Shown here: positions 16,460 through 25,545 of the stretch, piece after piece
Numbering within the stretch: position 1 is the stretch's first letter
Layout of the letters: each line of letters opens with the position of its first letter
Assembly: GCA_949948735.1 (NCBI GenBank)
Contig: CATLGV010000025.1
Coordinates: 1 to 49,450 of the forward strand
DNA from: an uncultured Lachnospiraceae bacterium
Lineage (GTDB): Bacteria; Bacillota; Clostridia; Lachnospirales; Lachnospiraceae
Length of the DNA: 49,450 nt
Direction of reading: 5' to 3'
The notes under the pieces: generated by a model
The model's database searches: none
What the model saw: the letters and a program-made list of their open reading frames with translations, nothing else
Told to the model about the DNA's origin: nothing
Made by a program: the position numbers and the translations under genes

Positions 16460-17683
16460 CTAGTAAAAAATATTCCAGAAGCTGATTGTCCGCTGGTAGT
16501 GATTGGAGGTAAAGGCAATCGACCCTCCCTGATTGCTGATAAAATCAAATATCTCCTGCGAATCGATCAGCCGGTGCATAAAATCGTTATAGTTCTCTAT
16601 GCTGCTGCACTTAATCGTCACATAATCCGCCGTCCGGGCCGCCTCGCTGTCAAAGATCTGCGCCAGCAGCTGTGTATCATACGACTCAAAATAAAGCCCC
16701 TCGTGCACGAAATAATTGTCCGCCGTGCTCACGCATTCCGGCAGCTGCACTACCCGCTCAATGGAATGCGTCCTGGTCAGCTCGTCCGTTGTAACCAGAA
16801 AATAGTCATAATTTACAGGCGGCGTATAGCCTCCGTCCTCCGTCTGCGCGGTATTGGCATAAGAAGCGTCCCCCCAGGTAGGATCTATATAATAGTATGC
16901 GCCGTTTACCCGCACCAGATCCCATGCGTGACGCTCCCCGTTCGTAAACCCGGTCACAAGCATCGCCTGCATGCCTGTGCGCTGCAGCAGATATTGCAGC
17001 GCCTTGGCGTATCCCTGGCAGACCGAACGCCCCTGCAGAAATACGGACAGGATATTCTGGTTGTTTTCGGCCGTCTTATCATACTCCGTATGCGCTATCA
17101 GGTACTCGTACAGACAGGCAATCCTGTCATACTCGTCCCCGTCCGCGGGCATCTGCGCAAAGCAGTCCTGCAGGCTTTCTTCAATCCTGTGCGCAAACGC
17201 CTCCGCCTCCTCTGCCGTCATGGAATAAGTCCCCTCAAAATCAATGGCGGTGATTGTACCGTTCAGCGTATGCGCCGTATACTGGTATCCTTCTACATAA
17301 AAAAGCTCCGGATGGTCGTTCATCACACAGGAAAAGATCCGGTCTACCAACGGCTCCTCCACGGTGGAAAGCGTGACGCTCTCCCGCATGCCGGCAAGCG
17401 CATCCAAAATCTCAAGATACACCGCCTGCTCCGTTTCCTCCAGCACATGGTACGCATAATATACATCCGCAATCTCCCGGGAAACGGGCGCCTCCTCCTT
17501 CAAGTCCTTCTCCCCGTCCGTCTCCTCTTTCTGCACCGCATCCGGCGCCGCAGGCTCTGACATCTCCGTCTTCTGCTTTGTGCCGGTATCCTTTGTACAG
17601 GATGCGTTGTATGCGCACCCGCCGATGATAAGAAGCATTCCTGTCATCAGCATACCCATAAATGTCCTGTTTAATTTTCTCAT
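16460..17683 (-). CDS. Lipoprotein with transglutaminase-like domain
   Basis: The 407-residue protein has a lipoprotein signal with lipobox IIGGC (Cys23), then a charged linker to about residue 70. A transglutaminase-like cysteine protease fold carries the full triad: C222 in RSVCQGYAK, H252 in GERHAWDL and D267 in YYIDPTWGD. In bacteria this fold is usually a peptidase or cross-linking enzyme acting outside the cell; no substrate can be named. It lies 27 bp downstream of prfC and is probably co-transcribed with deoB and prfC. No U-rich terminator was found after it. Confidence 0.85.
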   Translation of the reverse strand: MRKLNRTFMGMLMTGMLLIIGGCAYNASCTKDTGTKQKTEMSEPAAPDAVQKEETDGEKDLKEEAPVSREIADVYYAYHVLEETEQAVYLEILDALAGMRESVTLSTVEEPLVDRIFSCVMNDHPELFYVEGYQYTAHTLNGTITAIDFEGTYSMTAEEAEAFAHRIEESLQDCFAQMPADGDEYDRIACLYEYLIAHTEYDKTAENNQNILSVFLQGRSVCQGYAKALQYLLQRTGMQAMLVTGFTNGERHAWDLVRVNGAYYYIDPTWGDASYANTAQTEDGGYTPPVNYDYFLVTTDELTRTHSIERVVQLPECVSTADNYFVHEGLYFESYDTQLLAQIFDSEAARTADYVTIKCSSIENYNDFMHRLIDSQEIFDFISNQGGSIAFTSNHYQRTISFWNIFY

Positions 17684-17710
17684 TGATAAACCTTCTGCTC
17701 CAAATAAGAT

Positions 17711-19306
17711 TTAAGCCCGCCCAAACTCGGAAAGCACCAGTCCCTTATTCCTGTCAAGCGTCATGCCGATACTCCACTGATTGACAAACAGCAGCAGCGG
17801 ATTCCCCTTCAGATCCTGAATCTTCTTCATATCCGAGGTACCCGTAAGCTTCGTCATATCAACCTCCTCCTTATTCTCTATCCAGCGGATATACTCATAA
17901 GGAAGCGGCTCCAGCTTTATCTCCACATTGTACTCATTTTCCAGACGGTACTTCAACACATCAAACTGGAGAACGCCGACAACGCCGACGATAATCTCCT
18001 CCATACCGGTATTAAATTCCTGGAAAATCTGTATCGCGCCCTCCTGCGCAATCTGGTTTACCCCTTTGATAAACTGCTTTCTCTTCATGGTATCCATCTG
18101 CCGGACACGCGCAAAATGCTCCGGCGCAAAGGTCGGTATCCCCTCATAACATATGTTATCTCGGGGTGCGCACACCGTATCCCCTATAGAAAAGATACCC
18201 GGGTCAAAGACCCCGATAATATCGCCCGCATACGCCTCACTCAGTATCCTGCGCTCATCCGCCATAATCTGCTGCGGCTGTGAGAGACGCATCACCTTGC
18301 CGCCCTGTACATGCTTTACCTCCTCAGCCGCGTCAAACCGGCCTGAGCATATGCGCATAAACGCCACCCTGTCCCGGTGCGCCTTGTTCATATTGGCCTG
18401 TATCTTAAACACAAACGCGGAAAACGCGTTCTCAACCGGACTCACCGGCTCTCCCTGCGATATCCGCGGCAGCGGCGTAGTCGCCATCTTCAGAAAATTC
18501 TGCAAAAATATCTCAACGCCGAAATTTGTGAGCGCGGAGCCAAAGAAAACCGGCGTCAGCTTCCCGCTGCGCACCTCGTCCAGGTCAAATTCCGCGCTGG
18601 CGCCATCCAGCAAATCAATCTCGTCCCGCAGCGTGGAAAGCGCCTCGTCCCCAATATTTTCAAGCAGTCCCGCCTCGTCCTCCATTGAGATAACAGTTGT
18701 TTCTCCTTCCCTGGTCCCCTTCTGCGTATCCGAATACGTCAGCACATGGTTCTCGTGCCGGTCATAAATGCCCTTAAACCGTTTCCCCGAGCCAATCGGC
18801 CAGTTTACAGGGCAGGTCGCGATGCCAAGCTCCTTCTCAATCTCATCCAGCAGCTCAAAGGTATCGTTCGCATCCCTGTCCATCTTGTTGATAAACGTGA
18901 AAATCGGAATGCCGCGCATGCCGCACACCTTAAACAGCTTCCTGGTCTGCGCCTCGACGCCCTTTGAGGCGTCGATAACCATGACGGCAGAATCCGCGGC
19001 CATCAGCGTCCGGTAGGTGTCCTCCGAGAAATCCTGGTGGCCCGGCGTATCCAGAATATTGATGCAGTACCCGCCGTAATTGAACTGTAATACAGAGGAC
19101 GTCACCGAGATTCCTCTTTCCTTTTCGATTTCCATCCAGTCCGAAACCGCATGTCTTGCCGTCGCCTTTCCCTTTACGCTGCCCGCAAGATTAATCGCGC
19201 CGCCGTATAATAAGAACTTCTCCGTCAGCGTCGTCTTGCCGGCGTCCGGATGCGAAATAATCGCAAAGGTTCTCCTCTTATTGATTTCTTCTGCAATCGT
19301 GCTCAC
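17711..19306 (-). CDS. prfC: Peptide chain release factor 3 (RF3)
   Basis: This translational GTPase recycles RF1/RF2 from the ribosome. The G domain shows SHPDAGKTTL near 18-27, DTPGHQDF, and NKMDRD. A release factor 3 C-terminal domain follows. I use the GTG at 19306 (VSTIAEEINKRRTF, 531 aa) because GGAGGG lies 6 bp upstream. The frame extends to 19426, but that part overlaps deoB and looks non-coding (RRRRRG, WNRRWRE). Length then equals typical RF3. It starts 17 bp after the deoB stop. Confidence 0.95.
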   Translation of the reverse strand: MSTIAEEINKRRTFAIISHPDAGKTTLTEKFLLYGGAINLAGSVKGKATARHAVSDWMEIEKERGISVTSSVLQFNYGGYCINILDTPGHQDFSEDTYRTLMAADSAVMVIDASKGVEAQTRKLFKVCGMRGIPIFTFINKMDRDANDTFELLDEIEKELGIATCPVNWPIGSGKRFKGIYDRHENHVLTYSDTQKGTREGETTVISMEDEAGLLENIGDEALSTLRDEIDLLDGASAEFDLDEVRSGKLTPVFFGSALTNFGVEIFLQNFLKMATTPLPRISQGEPVSPVENAFSAFVFKIQANMNKAHRDRVAFMRICSGRFDAAEEVKHVQGGKVMRLSQPQQIMADERRILSEAYAGDIIGVFDPGIFSIGDTVCAPRDNICYEGIPTFAPEHFARVRQMDTMKRKQFIKGVNQIAQEGAIQIFQEFNTGMEEIIVGVVGVLQFDVLKYRLENEYNVEIKLEPLPYEYIRWIENKEEVDMTKLTGTSDMKKIQDLKGNPLLLFVNQWSIGMTLDRNKGLVLSEFGRA

Positions 19307-19322
19307 TTGTTCCCTCCATCGT

Positions 19323-20513
19323 CTATTCCATATTTCCGGAACGTCCGCAGCTGCCCCAGAGGCTTGTCCCCTCCGTCTCCTGCGCGATTCCCAGATAGTC
19401 CAGCACCGTGGCCGCAATATCCGCAAAGGTGTCCCTCGTCCCCATATTGACCGGCTTCACGGGCTTTCCATATACAAGCAGGGGCGTATGCTCCCTCGTA
19501 TGATCGGTCGTCGCCATGTAGGCAGGATCGCAGCCATGATCCGCCGTAATCATCAGGATATCCTCATCCCGCATTTTCTCCATCAGCTGCGGCAGCCGCT
19601 CGTCGAAATACGCAAGCGCCTTCGCATATCCGTCCACATCGCGGCGGTGCCCGTACAGCATATCATAATCCACCAGATTCACAAAGCACAGCCCTTCAAA
19701 ATCCTTGTCCAGATATTCCAGCGTCCGCTCGATTCCCTCTGCGTTGCCGCTGGTATAAACCCCTTCCGTAATACCCTTTCCGGCGAAAATATCCTGTATC
19801 TTTCCTACAGCGATAACCGACCTTCCCGCATCGCTGATCTGGTCCAGCATGGTTGTCCGCGGCGGCAGCAGCGAATAATCATGCCTGCGGGGCGTCCTGG
19901 TATACGGACCGCCCAAAGGGCCTGTAAAGGGCCTTGCAATCACACGTCCCACGCCGTGCTTTCCCTGCAAAAGCTCACGCGCCATATGGCAGTATTCATA
20001 GAGCTGCTCCACCGGAACAATATCCTCGTGGGCCGCAATCTGGAACACGCTGTCGGCGGACGTGTACACGATCAAATCGCCGGTCTTCATGTGGGCGTCC
20101 CCGTACTCCTGAATCACCGCAGTGCCGGAATAAGGCCTGTTACAGAGCACGCCGCGTCCGGTACATTTTGAAAACGTCTCCAGTACCTCCCCGGGAAAGC
20201 CGTCCGGATAAGTCGGCAGCGGCTCGGGCGATATCATCCCGGCAATCTCCCAATGCCCGATGGTGGTATCCTTTCCCTTGGACGCCTCCCGCATCCTCGC
20301 CACGGCGGCAAGCGGAGCCGCTTCCTTCTCCTGCTTCTCACACTGCACGCCTTCAATATTGAAAAGTCCAAGCCGTTTCAGATGCGGCACCTGAAACCAC
20401 GAACTGGCAGATACAGAGCCAATGGTGTTCGTTCCCTTATCACCATATGCCTCTGCATCTGCCATCTCACCGATTCCAAAGCTGTCTAAGACTATTAAAA
20501 ATACTCTCTTCAT
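19323..20513 (-). CDS. deoB: Phosphopentomutase
   Basis: It interconverts ribose 1-phosphate and ribose 5-phosphate (and the deoxy forms) in nucleoside salvage. The 396-residue alkaline-phosphatase superfamily enzyme begins MKRVFLIVLDSFGIGEMADA, carrying metal ligand Asp10, and has the C-terminal metal site ADHGCDP..TTDHTREHTP. The phosphothreonine site lies in KGTNTIGSV-like DKGTNTIG. It has its own extended -10 promoter at 20565-20573, 52 bp upstream. No other deo gene is adjacent. Confidence 0.96.
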   Translation of the reverse strand: MKRVFLIVLDSFGIGEMADAEAYGDKGTNTIGSVSASSWFQVPHLKRLGLFNIEGVQCEKQEKEAAPLAAVARMREASKGKDTTIGHWEIAGMISPEPLPTYPDGFPGEVLETFSKCTGRGVLCNRPYSGTAVIQEYGDAHMKTGDLIVYTSADSVFQIAAHEDIVPVEQLYEYCHMARELLQGKHGVGRVIARPFTGPLGGPYTRTPRRHDYSLLPPRTTMLDQISDAGRSVIAVGKIQDIFAGKGITEGVYTSGNAEGIERTLEYLDKDFEGLCFVNLVDYDMLYGHRRDVDGYAKALAYFDERLPQLMEKMRDEDILMITADHGCDPAYMATTDHTREHTPLLVYGKPVKPVNMGTRDTFADIAATVLDYLGIAQETEGTSLWGSCGRSGNME

Positions 20514-20564
20514 AAGTACCCCTTTCTATCCAGTGACCTTGCCCTCAACGGAGGGTGACACTTT

Positions 20565-20573
20565 AGTATAGCA
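20565..20573 (-). promoter_or_regulatory. Extended -10 promoter for deoB
   Basis: The minus strand reads TGCTATACT, i.e. TATACT (20565-20570) with TGn just upstream. The -35 region is poor. It gives deoB, prfC and the lipoprotein a vegetative start separate from spoIIIA. Confidence 0.6.
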
Positions 20574-20622
20574 CACATCGGGCAAAAAGGCACTTGATTT
20601 TTTCTATTCGTCAAAGATTCCT

Positions 20623-21423
20623 TTATTCCGCGGACACGGTAATAATAATGTTCTCAGGCGCAATTGAAGTCTTTCTCTGAACAATGTCAATAATCTGCGC
20701 CGTCTGGGACTCCGTAAGGCTCTGCGCCGCTATCATCACGTCTGCGCTGTCCCCGCTTATGCTTACCACCGCCTGCGTAAATCCTTTTGCCTCCAGAAGC
20801 ATCTGGGCGTCGGATTCCTTCTGCGCAGACTCCGTCAGGGCTATCATGCTGTTAATCGCATCCTGTTTCGCCGCTTCGCTCAGCCCTTCATTATTGATGA
20901 TTTCCATCAGGGATTCCTTGTTCTGCGCTCTGGTCTGCTCCTTGAGAAGCTTTGCGCCCGCAATAGTGGACATTCCCGATGCGCTGGTAAAAATCGCCTC
21001 TCCCGGAACCTCCTGCTCGATCACATTGGTATCCGCATTCTCCTCCGTGTTGGAAGCCAGCACGCCGTGGCTGTCAACCGCGACCTCCATATCCGTATTC
21101 AGATAGTTCTCCGCAGTCGTAACGTCATCCGTATCAAGGCTGGGAATCTCTCCGCCTGCATCCGGAGCTGCCGCGTACTGCGAATAATCCGTTACCTCCC
21201 CCTCCGTATCCTCCCGAAGCGAAATCGCATACATATCCGCATCATAAGTATCCTCATCCGAAATCTCATAAGTCAGTTCACTGTTGCTCCCGTCTACTGA
21301 TATAAAGTCTTCCTCACCGATTTTGGTACCGGCGAAGTTCAGATAGCCGGCTACAGCAATCATAAGCGCGAGTGCCGTAATCATAATCTGATTTTTTCTC
21401 AATATTTTTTTCACTGAGACCAT
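20623..21423 (-). CDS. spoIIIAH: SpoIIIAH family sporulation channel protein
   Basis: SpoIIIAH sits in the mother-cell membrane and binds forespore SpoIIQ across the intermembrane space, forming part of the feeding channel. The 266-residue protein has one N-terminal membrane helix (about 14-31), an acidic variable linker (35-130), and a YscJ/FliF-like ring-building domain at the C-terminus (KGFTQAVVSISGDSADVMI, IVQRKTSIAPENIII). It is the last gene of spoIIIA. An alternative GTG start lies at 21414. Confidence 0.93.
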   Translation of the reverse strand: MVSVKKILRKNQIMITALALMIAVAGYLNFAGTKIGEEDFISVDGSNSELTYEISDEDTYDADMYAISLREDTEGEVTDYSQYAAAPDAGGEIPSLDTDDVTTAENYLNTDMEVAVDSHGVLASNTEENADTNVIEQEVPGEAIFTSASGMSTIAGAKLLKEQTRAQNKESLMEIINNEGLSEAAKQDAINSMIALTESAQKESDAQMLLEAKGFTQAVVSISGDSADVMIAAQSLTESQTAQIIDIVQRKTSIAPENIIITVSAE

Positions 21424-21495
21424 TTCCTTCCTTTGCTCCTCTTTACTACTTCTATCTTATTCCGCACCTGTTTCCATTATCACTAAATTTTAAAA

Positions 21496-22077
21496 CTATT
21501 GCAGCACCATGACCTCGACCTTGTTTGCCTCCACCCCAAACAGCGCCATGACAAGGCGGACAATCTGAAGCCGTACCGCCTCTTTTCCCGCGCCCTGGGC
21601 CGCCACCGCGACACCGTCCACACGCGGCCGGACCGTCTGCGCGATAAAAGGCACCTGCTCCCCTGCCGCGTTCACCGTGTATACCGTTTCCTCCTCCTTT
21701 GTCGTCTCACGCTGGTCGCTTCCCTCGCTGCCGGTCATCGTATTATCCTTTTCCACAATATATTCCGTTGTGCGCTCCATATAAATCATCACTTTTACCT
21801 CCCCCACGCCCGCAACCCCGGCGAGAAATTCCTCCAGCTCCTCCTCCAGCGCGTCCTTGTACGCATCGACCTGCACCTTCGCCGCATCCTGAAGCGTTAT
21901 TGCCGCATCCTGCCCCTCTGTCTTCTGCGCCCCCTGATCACTGCGCTTCTTCGCGCTGTCTGTCGGAAGAAGAATGACAAATATCAAAATCCCTCCCAAA
22001 AACAATATCAGCATCGTTTCTTTATTTATTTTCTCCATCAGCTTTTTCATGCCATCCTGCCATTTGCTATTCCACAT
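21496..22077 (-). CDS. spoIIIAG: Stage III sporulation protein AG
   Basis: SpoIIIAG forms the large ring of the mother-cell channel in B. subtilis. The 193-residue protein has one membrane helix near 22-40 (TMLILFLGGILIFVILL) and a ring-building motif domain (LEEFLAGVAGVGEVKVMIYMER...). The C-terminus (VRLQIVRLVMALFGVEANKVEVM) closes the fold. It overlaps spoIIIAF by 11 bp. GGAGGGGGAG lies upstream, inside spoIIIAF. Confidence 0.94.
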   Translation of the reverse strand: MWNSKWQDGMKKLMEKINKETMLILFLGGILIFVILLPTDSAKKRSDQGAQKTEGQDAAITLQDAAKVQVDAYKDALEEELEEFLAGVAGVGEVKVMIYMERTTEYIVEKDNTMTGSEGSDQRETTKEEETVYTVNAAGEQVPFIAQTVRPRVDGVAVAAQGAGKEAVRLQIVRLVMALFGVEANKVEVMVLQ

Positions 22078-22336
22078 ACTGCCCGTCTCCCCCTCCTATG
22101 TTGTATTCGCTCCATTCCTGCACCCATTTTTCGTACAGGGCGTCCGCCTGCCCAAAGCTCTGCTGCAGCTGTCCCATAAAGGAAAAAAGCACGCCGCAGC
22201 AGATACACAATGTCAGCAGATACGAAAGCAGCTTCAGATATTTCTGATAGGCGCTGCCTGAAGTAAGCTGCAGCAGGCATTGGAAACATATGATGGTGTA
22301 AATCAGCCGCCGCACTTCCCCTGCCAGCTGTTCCAT
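22067..22336 (-). CDS. spoIIIAF: Stage III sporulation protein AF, short form
   Basis: This 89-residue protein fills the spoIIIAF slot between AE and AG. It has two membrane helices (about 10-27 and 35-53: LIYTIICFQCLLQL and LLSYLLTLCICCGVLF) followed by about 35 soluble residues. B. subtilis SpoIIIAF is about twice as long and has a C-terminal soluble domain that is missing here. The frame is clean, with AAGGAAGGGGAG upstream and an 11-bp overlap into AG. It therefore looks like a natural short version rather than a frameshift. The call rests on position and topology. Confidence 0.8.
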   Translation of the reverse strand: MEQLAGEVRRLIYTIICFQCLLQLTSGSAYQKYLKLLSYLLTLCICCGVLFSFMGQLQQSFGQADALYEKWVQEWSEYNIGGGDGQYVE

Positions 22337-22353
22337 ATTTCTTCTCCCCTTCC

Positions 22354-23427
22354 TTATGACGAAGTCGCATTTGTGACGGCCGCAATGGTGATGAAAAACA
22401 GGATTGTCACCGTTACCAGCATACGCAGCAGCAGAAATCCCGCATCGGAAATATATTCCACACAGTTCATCATCTGCTTCTCACCGCAGATTCCGCCCAG
22501 CGCGCCGCCGACCCGAATCGTCCCGAGTATCATAAATATCCTGATAACCGGCGCTGTAATCAGCAGGAGCAGCACCAGCAGAATCAACACCCCCATACTG
22601 TTCTTGACTGCAATCGCGGAAGCCAGCGTTATGCTGGAGACCGACTCCGCAATATCCCCGATTCCCGGGATAGCGCCTGCTGTTTTTTGAATCACCGCCA
22701 TATTGGCCTTGTCAACAACAGGTGTTATTATTATCTGCAGAATACTGCTGCCCGACAAAAACACAATAATCGTCTTCAGTACCCACTGAATCCCCTTTTT
22801 GAGCAGCTCCATCACACCCTTGAACCGCTCCTCCCCCCAGATTCCCTCCACAACGCCGAACATCACATAGCCCTCCGCCACAGGCACCAGCGCTGCCACG
22901 ACAATCCCCTCTATCAGGCATAAAAACCCCAGAAGAAGCTTATAAAATATCAGCGCAGTAAGTCCGGAGCCTGCCGCCGCCACACAGATCATATATGCCG
23001 GCAGCATAATCTTTAAAAACTCCAGCATCCGCGTCATGGTATCCGTGACAATCTCCAGGACCTCCCGAAAAGCGTTAATCAAAACTACCAGCTGGCACAG
23101 CACAAAGAACAGACGCGCCGCCCTGGCCGCACCGTCATTCTTAAAAGCCGACAGAAAGCCCGCGACAACAGCCGACAGGATAAACAGCACCAGTATGCAC
23201 AGAAACAGGCTTTTCCAGTGATAGAGGAACTCGTTTACCGCCTCCTTTATATAATCCCAGAACAGCCCCGGCTCCAGCACCCAGTTGCCCTTGAGCACGT
23301 CCTCTATCAAATCCATCGACCGCATCTGCCTTTTCCCGGGCACCAGCTCTTTCAGGAATTTGTCCACAATATCCAGATTCGGCAGTACCTCCTGCCAGAT
23401 GCCTTCCGTCAAATCAATTCCGCTCAT
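22354..23427 (-). CDS. spoIIIAE: Stage III sporulation protein AE
   Basis: This polytopic membrane protein is needed for sigma-G activity in the engulfed forespore. The 357 residues begin with a soluble segment and then show about seven to eight membrane helices from near residue 75 to the C-terminus (LFLCILVLFILSAVVAGFL; VLILLVLLLLITAPVIRI). Its ATG overlaps the spoIIIAD stop (ATGA). The residue pattern VDKANMAVIQKTAGAIPGIGD is a recognisable conserved stretch. Confidence 0.95.
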   Translation of the reverse strand: MSGIDLTEGIWQEVLPNLDIVDKFLKELVPGKRQMRSMDLIEDVLKGNWVLEPGLFWDYIKEAVNEFLYHWKSLFLCILVLFILSAVVAGFLSAFKNDGAARAARLFFVLCQLVVLINAFREVLEIVTDTMTRMLEFLKIMLPAYMICVAAAGSGLTALIFYKLLLGFLCLIEGIVVAALVPVAEGYVMFGVVEGIWGEERFKGVMELLKKGIQWVLKTIIVFLSGSSILQIIITPVVDKANMAVIQKTAGAIPGIGDIAESVSSITLASAIAVKNSMGVLILLVLLLLITAPVIRIFMILGTIRVGGALGGICGEKQMMNCVEYISDAGFLLLRMLVTVTILFFITIAAVTNATSS

Positions 23428-23810
23428 CGCATAACTTCCTCTAACATTTCTATCATCGTCTTGATTACCGGAAATCCGGCAAGCATAATCGTTACCTTCC
23501 CGAACAGCTCAATATGGCTGCTGAGCGTCGCATAGCCGGAATCCCGGCACAGGTTCGCCGCAAATTCACAGATATAGGTTATGCCGATCAGCTTCAGCAG
23601 GAAGTTGATGTACTGCACATTGTCACTCAGAATGGCCCGCCATCCGCTGATTTCCTCTACAATCCCGTCCATGACGCCCAGAATCCTGACCGCTATCAGA
23701 AAGCCCGTAAGCATGATAATCAGCGATGCATACTCCGGTTTGTCCTTCTTTACGACAAGCGCGGCAAAAAGTCCGGCCATCGCAAGAATGCATATCTGCA
23801 GCATCTTCAT
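23424..23810 (-). CDS. spoIIIAD: Stage III sporulation protein AD
   Basis: A 128-residue membrane protein with about four helices, start MKMLQICILAMAGLFAALVVKKDKPE and conserved ICEFAANLCRDSGY near 90. It is homologous in arrangement to the FliQ-like parts of export systems. It starts 13 bp after spoIIIAC and overlaps spoIIIAE by 4 bp. Confidence 0.95.
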   Translation of the reverse strand: MKMLQICILAMAGLFAALVVKKDKPEYASLIIMLTGFLIAVRILGVMDGIVEEISGWRAILSDNVQYINFLLKLIGITYICEFAANLCRDSGYATLSSHIELFGKVTIMLAGFPVIKTMIEMLEEVMR

Positions 23811-23822
23811 CCTCCCTCCGCG

Positions 23823-24017
23823 TTACAAGCCAAACAGCTTTTGTATCATCTCAAACAAATCATATATGTACGGAACAATCCACGAAAGCACCAGCACCAG
23901 CCCCGCAAGGCTGATCAGGAAGGCATGCTCGTCCCTGCCGCTGTGCTTGAGCACCTGTCCCAAAATTGTAATCAGTATTCCCACCGCCGCTATCTTGAAT
24001 ATCAGACTTACTTCCAT
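23823..24017 (-). CDS. spoIIIAC: Stage III sporulation protein AC
   Basis: A 64-residue membrane protein with two helices (LIFKIAAVGILITILGQVL and the VLVLSWIVPYIYDLF segment). The conserved ILGQVLKHSGRDEHAF sequence is diagnostic of SpoIIIAC. It lies 41 bp downstream of spoIIIAB. GAGGA precedes the ATG. Confidence 0.95.
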   Translation of the reverse strand: MEVSLIFKIAAVGILITILGQVLKHSGRDEHAFLISLAGLVLVLSWIVPYIYDLFEMIQKLFGL

Positions 24018-24057
24018 TACTTGTCCTCATTTCTTTTATAGTCAAGTTGCATCCGCA

Positions 24058-24579
24058 TCAGATGAAGAGCACAATGCAGAATATTCCCGCCAATACGCTT
24101 AAGGTCTGTATCAGTCTGCTCTTTTCCTCCTTCTCCTTCGTCCGCATCCCGATGAGCTCCGAGAGCTCCGCCTCCCAAAGCCCCAGCGCGTCAATCTGCA
24201 TCTTGTCCTCCTCGCAGCCAAGGCACTCCTCCATACGGTGCAGCGTCCGCACAGCCTCCGCAGGGTATGTACCGCTCTTTTTCATCGCCTCCACCCTGCC
24301 GCGCCAGATATCGCCCAGAGCCCTGCCGTCCCGCTCCTCCATGCATGCCGCAACCTCCAGCACAAAAGACTGGTACGGTTCCTTGAGGCGGCCGCTCACA
24401 CTCACAAAAATTTCCTGCATCGGCCTGTGCATAAAGGAAATCTCGCGCTGTATATAGAGTAACATCCGTTTTTGTTCTTCCAGGTGAAACAACACCTGTT
24501 TCATTTCCTGGCAGACCGCCCATCCAAAGCCGGAAGCGCCCAGTATTACACACACGCCCGCAAAAGCCTTTTCCCACAT
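24058..24579 (-). CDS. spoIIIAB: Stage III sporulation protein AB
   Basis: The 173-residue protein has N- and C-terminal membrane helices flanking a helical domain that resembles GspF-like platform proteins. Visible features are GASGFGWAVCQEM near 14, a REISFMHRPMQEIF stretch, and a C-terminal helix VLAGIFCIVLFI. It overlaps the end of spoIIIAA by 34 bp, and AAGGGA lies 8 bp upstream of its ATG. Confidence 0.93.
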   Translation of the reverse strand: MWEKAFAGVCVILGASGFGWAVCQEMKQVLFHLEEQKRMLLYIQREISFMHRPMQEIFVSVSGRLKEPYQSFVLEVAACMEERDGRALGDIWRGRVEAMKKSGTYPAEAVRTLHRMEECLGCEEDKMQIDALGLWEAELSELIGMRTKEKEEKSRLIQTLSVLAGIFCIVLFI

Positions 24580-25478
24580 AGCTCATTTCCCTTTCCGTCC
24601 AAAACCAATGCATATCGATCGTTATTATTTCCGTGTGAAAGAAGGATAAAGCGCTGAAACACTTCCTGGCGTATCAGCTCCGCAAACTCATTCTTCGACG
24701 CAATATCCTTCAGGGAGCTGCCGTGCGCGGTAGCCAGGATGCTGCAGCCGCTTACGCCGGCATAAAAGATTGCGTCCGCATCCCGTCTCCCGCCGATCTC
24801 ATCAATTGCAATCACACGAGGGGCAAACGTGCGCACCAGAATGGAAATTCCCTGCTGCTTATCGCCGCCGGTTATCACATCCGTCCGCCCCCCGCAGTCC
24901 AGGAGCGCACTCCCTCTATAGGCGCCCGCTATCTCCCCGCGCTCGTCCACAACCCCCACATTGCACCCACCGTATTCTTCCGTCCCATTCGATAACAGCC
25001 GTATTGTATCTCGCAGCAGGGTTGTCTTCCCAACGCCCGGCGGTGAAATAATCAGCGTATTTACCGGCCACAACCTGTCCTTATCGTAAATATAACGCAC
25101 GATATTTCTTGCAATATCCTTTTGTTCATGCGCTATCCGGATACTGATATAACGGATGTATTTTGCAATATATACCCCCGGCTCCATTGCCGCCAGTTCA
25201 CCGGTTATCCCAATGCGGTGCCCCCCGTCCACCATAATATACCCCTGCTTGCGCTCCTCCTCATAAGCATAAACGGAGTCATGGCACAAATACCGGAAAA
25301 TATCCTCCATATCCCGCGCATCATAGCGTATCGGAAGCTCCCGTTCCCCTCCCGCAAGCACCCGCACCGGCTGATTGACGCGGAGCCGGATTTCCTGCAC
25401 GCTTCTTATGTCAAGCCCGCTCTTATCCCAGGCGCCCCTGAGCCGTTCCGGAAAAAACTGCAAAAGCTGATCGCGCAC
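24546..25478 (-). CDS. spoIIIAA: Stage III sporulation protein AA (ATPase)
   Basis: This secretion-type ATPase is thought to power the mother-cell channel. I set the start at the GTG at 25478 (VRDQLLQFFPERLR, 310 aa) because GGGGGGAG lies 5 bp upstream. The frame continues to 25640, but that part crosses the promoter. Walker A is SPPGVGKT (146-153 region) and Walker B VIAIDEIGG (222-230). It is the first gene of the operon AA-AB-AC-AD-AE-AF-AG-AH, all leftward. A sigma-E-like promoter lies 68 bp upstream. Confidence 0.95.
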   Translation of the reverse strand: MRDQLLQFFPERLRGAWDKSGLDIRSVQEIRLRVNQPVRVLAGGERELPIRYDARDMEDIFRYLCHDSVYAYEEERKQGYIMVDGGHRIGITGELAAMEPGVYIAKYIRYISIRIAHEQKDIARNIVRYIYDKDRLWPVNTLIISPPGVGKTTLLRDTIRLLSNGTEEYGGCNVGVVDERGEIAGAYRGSALLDCGGRTDVITGGDKQQGISILVRTFAPRVIAIDEIGGRRDADAIFYAGVSGCSILATAHGSSLKDIASKNEFAELIRQEVFQRFILLSHGNNNDRYALVLDGKGNELCGKRLLRACV

Positions 25479-25545
25479 CGCTGCTCCCCCCTTTGTCCAC
25501 CTTTCCCCTGCGGCGCTCTCCCGGCGCCGCAAGGCTCCATACTGC

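Noticed and set aside
19307..19426. Upstream extension of prfC
   Set aside because: The extension lies inside the 3' end of deoB, has Arg-rich non-coding character, and the GTG at 19306 has an excellent ribosome binding site and gives standard RF3 length.
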